Source: Paramicrobacterium agarici (GTDB lineage Bacteria; Actinomycetota; Actinomycetes; Actinomycetales; Microbacteriaceae). From it: a stretch of DNA of 64,000 nucleotides. A model generated the notes under the pieces. The model was not told the DNA's origin. It ran no database searches and saw only the letters and a list, made by a program, of their open reading frames with translations. The stretch covers positions 2,480,001 through 2,544,000 of the forward strand of contig NZ_PDJE01000001.1 of the NCBI RefSeq assembly GCF_002563955.1. Direction: 5' to 3'. Positions 1 through 7,851 of the stretch are shown piece by piece. Numbering within the stretch: the first letter of the stretch is position 1; each line of letters begins with the position of its first letter. A program made the position numbers and the translations under genes.

Positions 1-368
1 ATTCCGTGCTTGGCCAGCACACCGCCGAGCACGAGCAGCATGACATCGCGCGCGACGATCACGATCGCCAGCCAGAACGGAATCAGCTCGCGCCAGCCCA
101 GACCGAGCAGCGCGGCAACGATGTAGAGCCTGTCAGCTGCGGGATCGAGAATCTGCCCCAGACGAGTCACTTGATTCAGGCGTCGTGCCAGGAACCCATC
201 GAGAAAATCGGTGAATCCTGAGACGCCGAGGACGATGAGGGCAGCGACGTCGTTCCCCTCGACGAGAAGAATGAGAAAGACCGGTACGAGAGCAAGACGC
301 AGAAAGCTCAGCAGGTTCGGCAGCGTCACGATGCGATCGCTGACCTCGGTGCTGCTCGGTTTGCCCAC
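1..368 (-). CDS. CDP-alcohol phosphatidyltransferase (PgsA-like), 3' end outside window
   Basis: An integral membrane enzyme of the CDP-alcohol phosphatidyltransferase family, which swaps CMP of a CDP-lipid for an alcohol such as glycerol 3-phosphate. The reading frame starting at the GTG at 368 encodes about 122 residues before the window ends. It carries the family signature D-G-x2-A-R-x8-G-x3-D-x3-D (seen as FLDGFLARRLNQ followed by GQILDPAADR), preceded by one hydrophobic segment and followed by another. The substrate alcohol cannot be read from this fragment; PgsA, a PgsA paralogue or a cardiolipin synthase of this fold are all possible. It is divergent from the SGNH hydrolase at 488. 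Confidence 0.85.
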   Translation of the reverse strand, partial: MGKPSSTEVSDRIVTLPNLLSFLRLALVPVFLILLVEGNDVAALIVLGVSGFTDFLDGFLARRLNQVTRLGQILDPAADRLYIVAALLGLGWRELIPFWLAIVIVARDVMLLVLGGVLAKHG

Positions 369-487
369 GCTGCGAGCATAGCCAACCGGCCTCACGAAAT
401 CCTGCGCGCCCGTCTCCAGCTGACGTCCCCCGGATGAGGGTCGGGGTCGATTCGGGAAAATGCTTCTCGCGCGCGTACCCTATACGC

Positions 488-1342
488 ATGACTCGAAGGG
501 ATGCTGCCCGAAGCCCGCGCACCGTTCGATGGAGAATCACCGCCATTCTGGCGTGCGCTGTCGTTGCAGCATCCATCGTCACGGGCGTGATCGCTGCGGT
601 GCGACCGGTCGACTCGCGGCCGGTGACGATCGCGCAGCAAGATCCCGAGACGGGTGGCACGGCAGTGCTCGCGTCGATTCCGTTCACCGAGGCCTGGAGC
701 AGGATCTCGCAGGCCGACACGCCCTTCGTCGTGACTGTCGCCGGTGACTCAACAGGCAATGCGCCTGGCGAGTGGGTCGATCGCGCATTCCACACTCTCG
801 CCGCAGAGAAGGAGCGTCCCCTCGTCATCCACTTCTGGAATGAAGAGACGCACAAGTACGATCTCGTGTCGCGCGCCAACAGTGACGCGGAGGGCGCACC
901 GATCGTCGTGTGGAACGGCTCCGCCTCGGGCAAGACGGCCGCATACTCGCTGAAGCACATCGACCTTCTCGTTCCTGAGCAGCCTGACGCCGTCATCATC
1001 AACCACGGACTCAACAACGTTCGCAACCCCGACAGCGCAGCGCCGCAGATTCAGGCATTCGTGCGGGCCGTCGACGAGCGCTGGGAAGAGACGATCGGGT
1101 ACGCGGTCATTCTCGAAAACCCGCGGTTCGACCGGTGGAAGGAGCCGTTCGAGGATGTCGTCTCGAACGTGACCGACTGGGCGCAGCCGCTCAGCAACGT
1201 TCTGCTCATCAACGTGTACGAGGCATACCTCGATTCGGAGAACCTCGACCAGCTGCTGTTCGACGACAGGTTGCACCCCAACACGGCAGGATCGCAGTTT
1301 ACGGCTCAGGTCGTGCTCACGGCGATTCAGGACGCCTCCTGA
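488..1342 (+). CDS. SGNH/GDSL-type hydrolase, membrane-anchored or secreted
   Basis: A 284-residue protein with one N-terminal hydrophobic segment (about residues 16-37) after a basic stretch, so it is exported or anchored. The following domain has the SGNH blocks: GDST with the nucleophile Ser88, an N-H-G-L-N-N block, and the C-terminal D-x-x-H pair (DDRLHPN, Asp260 and His263). Such enzymes cleave esters, often on glycans or lipids; the substrate cannot be inferred. The ATG at 488 places a typical signal-anchor at the N terminus; an upstream in-frame start at 434 would add 18 residues that look untranslated. It ends 4 bases before the S4 protein and is probably co-transcribed with it. Confidence 0.85.
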   Translation: MTRRDAARSPRTVRWRITAILACAVVAASIVTGVIAAVRPVDSRPVTIAQQDPETGGTAVLASIPFTEAWSRISQADTPFVVTVAGDSTGNAPGEWVDRAFHTLAAEKERPLVIHFWNEETHKYDLVSRANSDAEGAPIVVWNGSASGKTAAYSLKHIDLLVPEQPDAVIINHGLNNVRNPDSAAPQIQAFVRAVDERWEETIGYAVILENPRFDRWKEPFEDVVSNVTDWAQPLSNVLLINVYEAYLDSENLDQLLFDDRLHPNTAGSQFTAQVVLTAIQDAS

Positions 1343-1346
1343 GACC

Positions 1347-1727
1347 ATGCCAGCGGAGACGTCTGACGCTGTTCGCGTTGACAGCTGGATCTGGGCCGTA
1401 CGGCTCGCGAAGACCCGGTCGGCAGCCACGACGGCGTGCAAGGCCGGGCATGTGCGCGTGAACGGCGATCGCGCAAAACCGGCTCAGCGCATCCGCGCAG
1501 GAGATGACGTGCGCGTGAGACGCGGCACTGTCGAGCACATCGTCACCGTGACGAAGCCGATCGTGAAGCGCGTTTCTGCAGCCGCCGCTGCCGAGTGCCT
1601 CATTGATAGAACTCCTCCACGCCCGAAGAAGACGGATGCTCCCGCGGCTGTCGTGCGCGAGCGCGGAGCGGGCCGTCCGACGAAGCGAGACCGCCGCGCA
1701 ATCGACCGGCTCCGCGGGCGACCCTGA
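1347..1727 (+). CDS. S4-domain RNA-binding protein (Hsp15/RqcP-like)
   Basis: A small basic protein of 126 residues with an N-terminal S4 RNA-binding fold (about residues 9-60), recognisable by the V-R-V-D-x-W-I-W-A-V-R-L start, the K-x-R-S-x-A-x-x-A-C-K-A-G-x-V-x-V-N-G motif and the following acid/basic turn. The C-terminal third is Pro/Arg/Lys rich and probably disordered. Hsp15-like proteins bind stalled 50S subunits carrying peptidyl-tRNA and serve ribosome quality control; that role is inferred from the family. It follows the SGNH hydrolase gene with only a 4-base gap and converges on the pyridoxal kinase gene. Confidence 0.85.
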   Translation: MPAETSDAVRVDSWIWAVRLAKTRSAATTACKAGHVRVNGDRAKPAQRIRAGDDVRVRRGTVEHIVTVTKPIVKRVSAAAAAECLIDRTPPRPKKTDAPAAVVRERGAGRPTKRDRRAIDRLRGRP

Positions 1728-1741
1728 GCGCACCGGGCGCC

Positions 1742-2560
1742 TCAGCCAGGCGCTGTCTCGGCGCTCCGGATGGCATCGGCCACCGCGATTCCGGCGAACT
1801 CGGCGGCCTTCTCAACCGAGTCACCCGCAAGTAGGCGCACGACAACGGTCGCGGCGAAGATATCTCCGGCGCCCTTGGCGTGGGTTGTGATACGCGCGTG
1901 CTCGACGGTCGTGCAGCCTGCATCGGTCACGACGAGGTTGCTCACGCTATCGTCAGCGGAGTGTCCCGCACTGGTCACGATCACCCAGCCGTCGGGGCTG
2001 CACAGGCGCGAGGCGGCCTCCGCGATGCTCGCGGCGTCGTCGACAACAGCATCCGTCAAGAGTCCCAGTTCGAACCGGTTGGGGGTGAGGCCGGCGGCGA
2101 GGGGAAGCAGGTGCTCTCCGTAAGACGCGGCGACGGCGGGCTCGGTGTACATTCCGACGTCATCGTCGCCCATTGCCGGATCGACGACGAGCCGAACGTC
2201 TGGCAGCCTGTCGCGGAGCCGAGTGAACCACGAGGCGATCATGCGCGCCTGTTCGGGATGCGCGAGGTATCCGACGAGCACGTACTTCACGGAGTCGAGC
2301 GCGTCGAGCTCCAGCAGGTCGTCAAGGATGCCGGCGAGCCACTCATCGGGAAGGGGCCCGCCGTGCAGGCGGTCGTAGTGCGGGAGCGTCCCCAGTATCA
2401 CGGTAGGAATGTGCACACAGCGGTACCCCGCTTCAGTGAGCACACGAACTGTCGCAGTGTTCCCGACCGCCCCGTACGCCACTTGCGAGCTGATCACGAC
2501 GGCATCGACAGGGCGCCTGTCCATCTCCCAGCCGCTCGTGAGTACGGTGACGTCACTCAT
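1742..2560 (-). CDS. pdxY: Pyridoxal kinase PdxY-like
   Basis: A 272-residue ribokinase-fold kinase that phosphorylates pyridoxal to PLP in the salvage pathway. Family features visible are the N-terminal VVISSQVAYGAVGN segment that closes the active site, the VDPAMGDDDVGMY segment, LTPNRFELGLL, and the GAGD motif (G230-A-G-D233) whose Asp is the catalytic base. The ATG at 2560 overlaps the stop of the YggS gene by 4 bases (ATGA), so translation is coupled. The pairing of a PLP-making kinase with the PLP-buffering YggS protein supports the vitamin B6 assignment over hydroxymethylpyrimidine kinase. Confidence 0.9.
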   Translation of the reverse strand: MSDVTVLTSGWEMDRRPVDAVVISSQVAYGAVGNTATVRVLTEAGYRCVHIPTVILGTLPHYDRLHGGPLPDEWLAGILDDLLELDALDSVKYVLVGYLAHPEQARMIASWFTRLRDRLPDVRLVVDPAMGDDDVGMYTEPAVAASYGEHLLPLAAGLTPNRFELGLLTDAVVDDAASIAEAASRLCSPDGWVIVTSAGHSADDSVSNLVVTDAGCTTVEHARITTHAKGAGDIFAATVVVRLLAGDSVEKAAEFAGIAVADAIRSAETAPG

Positions 2561-3366
2561 GCGGTTTCCGCGCCGCCGCTTCCTGCAGGCCAGTAGTGGC
2601 TGTCGGGAAGGGCTCGGGCGCCGAAAATCGCCTGTCCGACGCGAACCGTCGTCGCGCCCTCGTCGATCGCCGCCTCGAAGTCTCCCGACATGCCCATCGA
2701 GAGCTTGTCAGGACGCATGCCGCCAGGCGCGGTTTCGCACACGCGATCACGCAGCGATCGCAGCATCCGAAAGCACTCGCGAACGCGCGCTTCGTCTGCG
2801 CTGAAGATCGCGAGGGTCATGAAACCGACGATGTTGAGGCGATCGAACGGGGGCAGCTGTGCGACGAACTGCTCGACGTCGTCTGGCTGGAGACCGAACT
2901 TGCTCTCTTCGCCCGACGTGTTGACCTGCACGTAGACGTCGAGCGTGCGGTCTTCGATCTCGAGGCGCCTCTGCAGCGCCTCGGCGGTCTTGATCTGGTC
3001 GAGCGCGTGAAACTCGGAGGCGAAACGCGCGACGTCCTTCGCCTTGTTCGTCTGCAGGTGCCCGATGACGGCCCACTCGAGTCCCGCGATATCCGCGAGG
3101 TTCTCTGATTTGCGCAGAGCCTCTTGAACCTTGTTCTCGCCGAGCAGCGTCGCTCCCGCGTCGATCGCGAGTCGCAGCCGCTCTTCGGGAACGGTCTTAC
3201 TCACCGGCAGCAGACGCACGCTCTGCGGATCGCGCCCGGCACGCTGCGCCGCAGCATCCATTCGCTCGCGGATATCGCGAATGTTTGCGGCGAACTGCTC
3301 TGTGGTCTCGGCCGTCGGATATGCGGAGCCGACGGTATCCGGCTGATCGGTCACGTGCGCGCTCAC
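2557..3366 (-). CDS. YggS-family PLP-binding protein (PLP homeostasis)
   Basis: A 269-residue alanine-racemase-fold barrel protein that holds pyridoxal 5'-phosphate and keeps free PLP in balance. The PLP lysine is expected at Lys57 in LLPVSKTVP; other family motifs are LLGENKVQEA, WAVIGHLQTNKAKD, VYVQVNTSGEESKFG, and LSMGMSGDFEAAIDEGATTVRVG near the C terminus. The first 20 or so residues are extra relative to short family members and a later start is possible. It is the first gene of a two-gene unit with the pyridoxal kinase, and lies just downstream of tRNA-Arg on the same strand. Confidence 0.92.
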   Translation of the reverse strand: MSAHVTDQPDTVGSAYPTAETTEQFAANIRDIRERMDAAAQRAGRDPQSVRLLPVSKTVPEERLRLAIDAGATLLGENKVQEALRKSENLADIAGLEWAVIGHLQTNKAKDVARFASEFHALDQIKTAEALQRRLEIEDRTLDVYVQVNTSGEESKFGLQPDDVEQFVAQLPPFDRLNIVGFMTLAIFSADEARVRECFRMLRSLRDRVCETAPGGMRPDKLSMGMSGDFEAAIDEGATTVRVGQAIFGARALPDSHYWPAGSGGAETA

Positions 3367-3388
3367 TTTTCTGGCCCGAATGGTTGAG

Positions 3389-3461
3389 TGCCCCCGGCAG
3401 GATTCGAACCTGCGACCAAGAGATTAGAAGGCTCCTGCTCTATCCCCTGAGCTACGGAGGC
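3389..3461 (-). tRNA. tRNA-Arg (anticodon TCT)
   Basis: A 73-nt cloverleaf: acceptor GCCTCCG pairs with CGGGGGC (one G-T pair), discriminator A, D arm with GCTCAGGGGATAGAGC, anticodon loop CTTCTAA giving TCT, and T arm with GGTTCGAATCC. CCA is not encoded. It reads AGA codons, which are rare in such a G+C-rich genome. Confidence 0.97.
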
Positions 3462-3543
3462 ATGTGTTTTTCAGGATACCGCAGGCTCCAGCACATGCGG
3501 AATCTACGCTCGCTTACTCCCCCGCGCGGGCCCGTCGAGGCCG

Positions 3544-3876
3544 CTACTCGATAATCTCGCCCGACTCGTACGCCTGCTCCGCTTCGGCCTCGCTCATGAC
3601 GAACAGTCCTCGCGCACCATGTGAGGTGTCGGCAAGCGCCTGAACCCAGTGGCGATTCATGGGCCCGACGTCTGAGCTGCCGACGTAGAACTCGATCGGA
3701 AGCGTCGGCGAGACCCAGATGGTGGTGCGGCCCGAGCCCTGGTCGGGTGGATAGACCCAGCTCACGGGAAAGCTCTCTTCGCGGCGAAGCTTTGAGGCGA
3801 TCACGACTTTCAGGTGTGCGATGGTTCTATCGTCGAACTCGTACCGTTGAGCATCGCTGTACCTGATGTATCCCAT
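3544..3876 (-). CDS. DUF7882-type small conserved protein
   Basis: A 110-residue protein starting M-G-Y-I-R-Y-S-D, with a middle segment FPVSWVYPPDQGSGRTTIWVSP and a conserved ending EIIE. This matches a small family frequent in Microbacteriaceae that is sometimes mislabelled ATP-dependent DNA ligase; it has no ligase motif and the function is unknown. The start at 3876 fits the usual N terminus of the family; a longer in-frame reading upstream enters the region beside tRNA-His and is unlikely to be coding. It lies between two tRNA genes on the same strand. Confidence 0.75.
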   Translation of the reverse strand: MGYIRYSDAQRYEFDDRTIAHLKVVIASKLRREESFPVSWVYPPDQGSGRTTIWVSPTLPIEFYVGSSDVGPMNRHWVQALADTSHGARGLFVMSEAEAEQAYESGEIIE

Positions 3877-4031
3877 ACATGAAGCATGCACCCAAGGTGG
3901 GGCGAATGCCAAGCTTTGGCAACGACGTTTCGCGCGCCGGCCCGCGAGAACCGGCGGGGGCTCGCCGCCCGAGGGGACGCGGAGCGCAGACACTCCCATG
4001 CGGAGCGGACTCGCCGCAACGCGCACACATT

Positions 4032-4108
4032 TGGGGTGAGTAACGGGACTCGAACCCGCGACATCCGCGACCACAACGCGGCGCTCTACCAGCTGAGCTA
4101 TACCCACC
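4032..4108 (-). tRNA. tRNA-His (anticodon GTG)
   Basis: Cloverleaf with acceptor GTGGGTA pairing TACTCAC, D arm AGCTCAGCTGGTAGAGC, anticodon loop with GTG, and T arm GGGTTCGAGTCCC. The extra 5' G (position -1, base 4108) typical of tRNA-His is present, the discriminator is C, and CCA is encoded at 4034-4032. Confidence 0.97.
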
Positions 4109-4115
4109 ATGAGCG

Positions 4116-4139
4116 GTTCTTCACGCAGTCGTGAAGAAC
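4116..4139 (-). terminator. Hairpin between orn and tRNA-His
   Basis: A perfect 10-bp stem (GTTCTTCACG / CGTGAAGAAC) with a 4-base loop, 18 bases past the orn stop. No T-run follows on the minus strand, so it could be a high-G+C style terminator of orn or a processing site upstream of tRNA-His. Confidence 0.5.
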
Positions 4140-4157
4140 AGCAACCACACGATTGTA

Positions 4158-4787
4158 TTACACGTTTTGAGTGGTTTGTGACAGCACCGACTCCGCGGCC
4201 GCTTTCGCCTCGTCTGACGTCGGTCCCGGCTCGGGCACGAACACGATCTTGCGGTAGTACTGCAGCTCGCGAATCGATTCGAGAATGTCGGCCAGTGCAC
4301 GGTGTCCGCCCTCTTTCTTGGGGGCGTTGAAGTACGCGCGCGGGAACCACCGGCGCGAGAGCTCTTTGACCGAGGAGACGTCGACATTGCGGTAATGCAG
4401 GTGTGCATCGAGTTGCGGCATGTAACGTGCGAGGAACGCGCGATCGGTGCCGATCGTGTTGCCGGCGAGAGGCGCTTTGCGCTCGTCGGGAATGTGGCTC
4501 TTCACGTAGTCGAGCACGCGCTGCTCTGCGTCTGCGAGACTCACGCCGTTCGAGAGCTCCTCGAGCAGTCCAGATGTCCGGTGCATCTCGGTGACGAACT
4601 CGTTCATGTTCTCCAGCGCGGACGCGCCCGGTTTAATCACGATGTCGAGTCCGTCGTCGACAATGTTCAAGTCGAAGTCCGTAATCACGACCGCGACCTC
4701 GACCAGTTCATCGACGGAGACGTCGAGGCCGGTCATCTCGCAGTCGATCCACACCAAATGGTCGCTGAGGTTGCTCATACGCTCCAT
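4158..4787 (-). CDS. orn: Oligoribonuclease
   Basis: A 209-residue DEDDh 3'-5' exonuclease that finishes RNA decay by degrading 2-5 nt oligoribonucleotides (and pGpG) to mononucleotides. Motif I is WIDCEMTGLD (Asp15, Glu17), motif II is GNTIGTDRAFL, and motif III is HRALADI with the general-base His. YRNVDVSSVKEL between them is also typical. The length is slightly over the E. coli enzyme because of a C-terminal tail. The ATG at 4787 is followed by a second ATG at 4778 (MSNLSDH); either could be used. It is divergent from the zincin gene at 4869. Confidence 0.95.
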   Translation of the reverse strand: MERMSNLSDHLVWIDCEMTGLDVSVDELVEVAVVITDFDLNIVDDGLDIVIKPGASALENMNEFVTEMHRTSGLLEELSNGVSLADAEQRVLDYVKSHIPDERKAPLAGNTIGTDRAFLARYMPQLDAHLHYRNVDVSSVKELSRRWFPRAYFNAPKKEGGHRALADILESIRELQYYRKIVFVPEPGPTSDEAKAAAESVLSQTTQNV

Positions 4788-4868
4788 GCTATCCGGCGCC
4801 CGCGACGCCCGCGTTCGAGCCTGTCGCCGCCTAGGCTGGATTTCACGCGAGAGACAGACGAGGTGGCC

Positions 4869-5219
4869 GTGTACGAGATGAGTGAAGACGAGTTCGAAGA
4901 GCTTGTCAGCGACGAGTTCGATCAGCTCCCCGACGACATGCTCTCAGGACTCGACAACGTCGCGATCTTCATCGAGGACCTTCCCGAAGACGGCTCGATG
5001 ACGCTGCTCGGTCTTTACCATGGCGTTGCACTCACAGAACGGGGACAGTACGGGTTCGGAGAGCTTCCCGACACGATCAGCATCTACAGGCTGCCGCTGC
5101 TGTCCATCGTGAACAGCGAGCAGGAGCTTCGAGATCAGGTTCACGTCACGCTCGTGCATGAGATCGCTCACTTCTACGGCATCGATGATGACGAGTTGCA
5201 TCGCCTCGGCTGGGCGTAG
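4869..5219 (+). CDS. Small metallopeptidase-family protein (zincin-like, HExxH)
   Basis: A compact acidic protein of about 116 residues with the zinc motif H-E-I-A-H near the C terminus, followed by FYGIDDDELHRLGW, the usual ending of the actinobacterial metallopeptidase family (minimal zincin fold). The N-terminal half matches the family pattern S-E-D-E-F-E-x-L-V, then IFIEDLP, LLGLY and ISIYRLPLL. The GTG at 4869 follows an ACGAGG ribosome-binding site; an ATG at 4878 is an alternative start giving 113 residues. The substrate is unknown for the family. Its operon link to the S11-like gene 56 bases downstream is uncertain. Confidence 0.8.
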   Translation: MYEMSEDEFEELVSDEFDQLPDDMLSGLDNVAIFIEDLPEDGSMTLLGLYHGVALTERGQYGFGELPDTISIYRLPLLSIVNSEQELRDQVHVTLVHEIAHFYGIDDDELHRLGWA

Positions 5220-5275
5220 CGGCGCGCGCGCTATCTCGCGTTAGCCTCGAAGCACACGCGAGCTGGAGGGCGCAC

Positions 5276-6508
5276 ATGCGAGTATTACGGGCATTCGGAA
5301 TTGCCATCGGTGCGCTCGTGATCCTCGCCGTCGGCCTCTACGCCCCGGCGACGCTGCTCGCCCCTCTGCCCAACGCGACAATGGCCGAGCGCGACGTGAC
5401 GGAGTCGACGGATGGCACGCCGCCTGCGCTGCCCGATGCTGGGGCGAGTGCGATCGCCGAATCCGCTGAGGGGCCGGTCATCGCGCGGGCGGGCGAATCA
5501 GAACCTGTACCGATGGCGGGCATCGCCAAGGTCGTCACGGCGCTGGTTGTGCTCGACGCCCATCCGATGAGCGCTGACGAGGAAGGCGAGACGGTTCCGA
5601 TCACCTCGCGGGACTTTCTGCGATACAACGACTACCGGGATGCTGGGGCACGCGTCGTCACGGTGTACACGGACGACACGTGGTCTCAGCGCGCCATGCT
5701 GCAGGCGGTGCTACTCGGTTCAAGCAACAATCACGCCGACACGCTCGCGGCGTGGGCGTTCGGCTCTGTCGACGCATACGTCAACGAGGCTGCGAAGTGG
5801 CTCGCGCAACATGAGCTCACCGACACGACGGTCGTCGACGCGACGGGGCTGTCGCCCGACGACGTATCGACAGCATCCGATCTCTCGCGGCTTGCCGCGC
5901 TCGCCATGGCGAATCCCGTGATACCCACGGTGCTCGAGCAGGACGTGAGCGGCATTGCCGAGGTGCGCGGTGTCGAAAACACAACGTCGTACATGGCCGA
6001 GCGCAATGTCACGGGCATCTCGCGCAGCTTCACCACTCAGGCCGGAATCTGCCTGCTGTTCGCGGCGACGGTGCCCGTCGACGACACGACGTACACGTTC
6101 TACGGCGCGATGGTGCGCATGCCTGACTGGGACTCGCTCGATGCCTCGATGTCTGCGCTCATGGACAGCGCAGAGAAGGGAGTCCACACGGGACCCGTGC
6201 TTCCGGAAGGCACTCCCGTCGCGACGTTCACCACGCCGTGGGGCGCGACTGCCGACGGCGTGATCGGTTCATCGGCAGCGGTGACGCGCTGGGTTGGCGC
6301 GTCACCGGTCGTGCACGTCACGACAAACGGATTCGCCCTCGCCACCGAGGGTGACATCGTTGCAACGGCTTCCGTCTCTGAGGGCGCCTCGACATCGGAC
6401 ATTCCCGTCAAGATCGACAAGACCGTGCACGCTCCCGACGTTCTGTGGCGGCTCTCGCACCCGATTGAGCTCATTCCAGCATTCGTCGATCAGATCTTCG
6501 GCGGCTGA
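5276..6508 (+). CDS. S11 (D-Ala-D-Ala carboxypeptidase)-like protein, predicted catalytically dead
   Basis: A 410-residue exported protein: N-terminal hydrophobic segment (residues 5-25), then an S11 penicillin-binding-protein-like domain. The alignable SxxK site reads GIAK (residues 82-85), so the nucleophilic serine is glycine; the KTG box reads SRS (248-250) in the context GISRSFTTQAG. Only the SxN element (SSN, 149-151) remains. The C-terminal 100 residues resemble the beta domain after S11 enzymes. It therefore probably binds or scaffolds in the cell wall and is unlikely to hydrolyse peptides. A sequencing error cannot easily explain two separate motif losses. The minus-strand kinase gene converges with a 1-base gap. 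Confidence 0.75.
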   Translation: MRVLRAFGIAIGALVILAVGLYAPATLLAPLPNATMAERDVTESTDGTPPALPDAGASAIAESAEGPVIARAGESEPVPMAGIAKVVTALVVLDAHPMSADEEGETVPITSRDFLRYNDYRDAGARVVTVYTDDTWSQRAMLQAVLLGSSNNHADTLAAWAFGSVDAYVNEAAKWLAQHELTDTTVVDATGLSPDDVSTASDLSRLAALAMANPVIPTVLEQDVSGIAEVRGVENTTSYMAERNVTGISRSFTTQAGICLLFAATVPVDDTTYTFYGAMVRMPDWDSLDASMSALMDSAEKGVHTGPVLPEGTPVATFTTPWGATADGVIGSSAAVTRWVGASPVVHVTTNGFALATEGDIVATASVSEGASTSDIPVKIDKTVHAPDVLWRLSHPIELIPAFVDQIFGG

Positions 6509-6509
6509 C

Positions 6510-7076
6510 TCAGCGATCCGACCAGAGCACAAGGTCTGCCGAGGCCACCGGGTCATGCTTGGCGATGAATTCGTCCACCTGCTCAGACCACTCGTCCCAG
6601 TGATCGTCGAACCCTCCCCTGTCTCGTTCCAGAGCTCGCCGCTTGCGTGTGTGCGGCTCTCCGTCGAGCCAGACATTCAGATGGCTCAATGGAGCATTGC
6701 CGCGTGTGAGCACGCCGCAGCCTTCGATCAGGAGAGCACGGTCGGGCCCCACCTCGTGCCACTCGGCGAGATGCCCCGCATGCCAGTCATAGCGCTGCCA
6801 GTGACCCCGCACTCCCCTGCTCAGCGGACCGAGCAGGTGCTGCTCGACATGCTCGCCCGCTCGCGCGAGTCCGCCCCACCCGGGATAGATGTCGTCCATG
6901 CGCACGAGCACGGGAGGCTCACCCGGCCAGAAGGCGACCACCGCGTCGGCGGTCGACGACTTGCCGGCTCCGGAGGGTCCGTCGATCAGCAGAATCGGGT
7001 GCTGCGTGGGCAGCCGCAGTGCCGCCGCGGCGATCGCGCGGGCGTTCTGCACGATGCGGATCGGTATCTCAGGCAA
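6510..7076 (-). CDS. P-loop kinase of the uridine kinase type
   Basis: A 188-residue P-loop NTPase with Walker A GPSGAGKSS (about residues 32-40) after an N-terminal helix, a D-D-I-Y-P-G-W-G-G segment after the substrate-binding strand and LLIEGCG as the Walker B-like strand. This pattern is typical of small uridine kinase-like proteins in actinobacteria with no proven substrate. The gene is the last of the ykoEDC-type run and its start overlaps the EcfT stop by 8 bases, so it is translated with a thiamine-precursor importer. Phosphorylation of an imported precursor is a possible role, but that is inference from position only. Confidence 0.75.
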   Translation of the reverse strand: MPEIPIRIVQNARAIAAAALRLPTQHPILLIDGPSGAGKSSTADAVVAFWPGEPPVLVRMDDIYPGWGGLARAGEHVEQHLLGPLSRGVRGHWQRYDWHAGHLAEWHEVGPDRALLIEGCGVLTRGNAPLSHLNVWLDGEPHTRKRRALERDRGGFDDHWDEWSEQVDEFIAKHDPVASADLVLWSDR

Positions 7077-7851
7077 GAACGAAGCTCCAGGTCCCCACGG
7101 CGAGCGCGCTGGAGACGGCGGCCGCGGCGATCAGCACGCCGATGCCGACGAGCACGACCTCCGCCGTGCCAAACCGGGACTCGCGTGCCCACGTACGAGG
7201 GGTCGACGAGCCGAATCCCTTCGCTTCCATCGCCGTCGCGAGCTTGCTGCCCCGGCGAATAGCAAGAACCAGGAGGGCGAAAGCCTGCGCGGCGAACCGT
7301 CGAATCGGCTGTGAATCTGCGACGCCGCGTGCGCGACGCGCGCGGCCCATCGCTCGCCAATCGTCGATGAACAGTCCGATCATGCGCATCCCCGCGAGAG
7401 CGCCGAGAACGAACCGCGCCGGGAGCTTCAGCACCTGGGACAGTCCGTCGGCGAGTTCGGTCGGATCAGTCGTCGCCATGAGCACGACACCGGGAATGCC
7501 GATGGCGAGCACGCGAAGCATGATGGCGACGCCCAGCATCAGCGATCCCTCGCTGATCGTCGCAATGCCGAATCCGGCCAGTTGCGCACCCGCGTCTTCT
7601 CCGTATAGAACCGTCGTGATCGCTGCGAAGGGGGCTGCGAACCAGACGGGGGCCGTCCGGATCCAGAATGAGCGTGCGCTGAGGCCGGCGAACCCGACGA
7701 GCGCGAGCGTGAGCACGAGGGCGACCGCTGCCGAGACGATATCGACAGACAGCAGAAGCGTGACACTGATCACGAGCGCGGCGATGAGCTTGGCAACGGG
7801 ATTGATGCGCGCCGCGAGCGACGGCGCGAGCGGCACGGTCTCGGCACTCAT
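7069..7851 (-). CDS. ykoC: ECF transporter transmembrane component EcfT (YkoC/CbiQ-like)
   Basis: The 260-residue transmembrane coupling subunit of an energy-coupling-factor importer, with about five or six hydrophobic segments and the two cytoplasmic Ala-Arg/Lys-Gly type motifs (RRARGV and EAKGFG) that contact the ATPases. The ATG at 7851 overlaps the EcfA stop by 4 bases. Reading upstream past this ATG enters the ATPase gene in another frame, so a longer start is rejected. With the neighbouring YkoE-like substrate component and fused ATPases it should form the HMP/thiamine importer of this operon. Confidence 0.88.
   Translation of the reverse strand: MSAETVPLAPSLAARINPVAKLIAALVISVTLLLSVDIVSAAVALVLTLALVGFAGLSARSFWIRTAPVWFAAPFAAITTVLYGEDAGAQLAGFGIATISEGSLMLGVAIMLRVLAIGIPGVVLMATTDPTELADGLSQVLKLPARFVLGALAGMRMIGLFIDDWRAMGRARRARGVADSQPIRRFAAQAFALLVLAIRRGSKLATAMEAKGFGSSTPRTWARESRFGTAEVVLVGIGVLIAAAAVSSALAVGTWSFVLA

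Noticed and set aside
133-1026. Long minus-strand open frame over the pgsA fragment and SGNH hydrolase
   Set aside because: It lies in a wrong frame to the clear CDP-alcohol transferase and hydrolase motifs and shows no domain of its own.
3389-4108. Genomic island between the two tRNA genes
   Set aside because: Only one ordinary small gene lies between the tRNAs, with no repeats or integrase.
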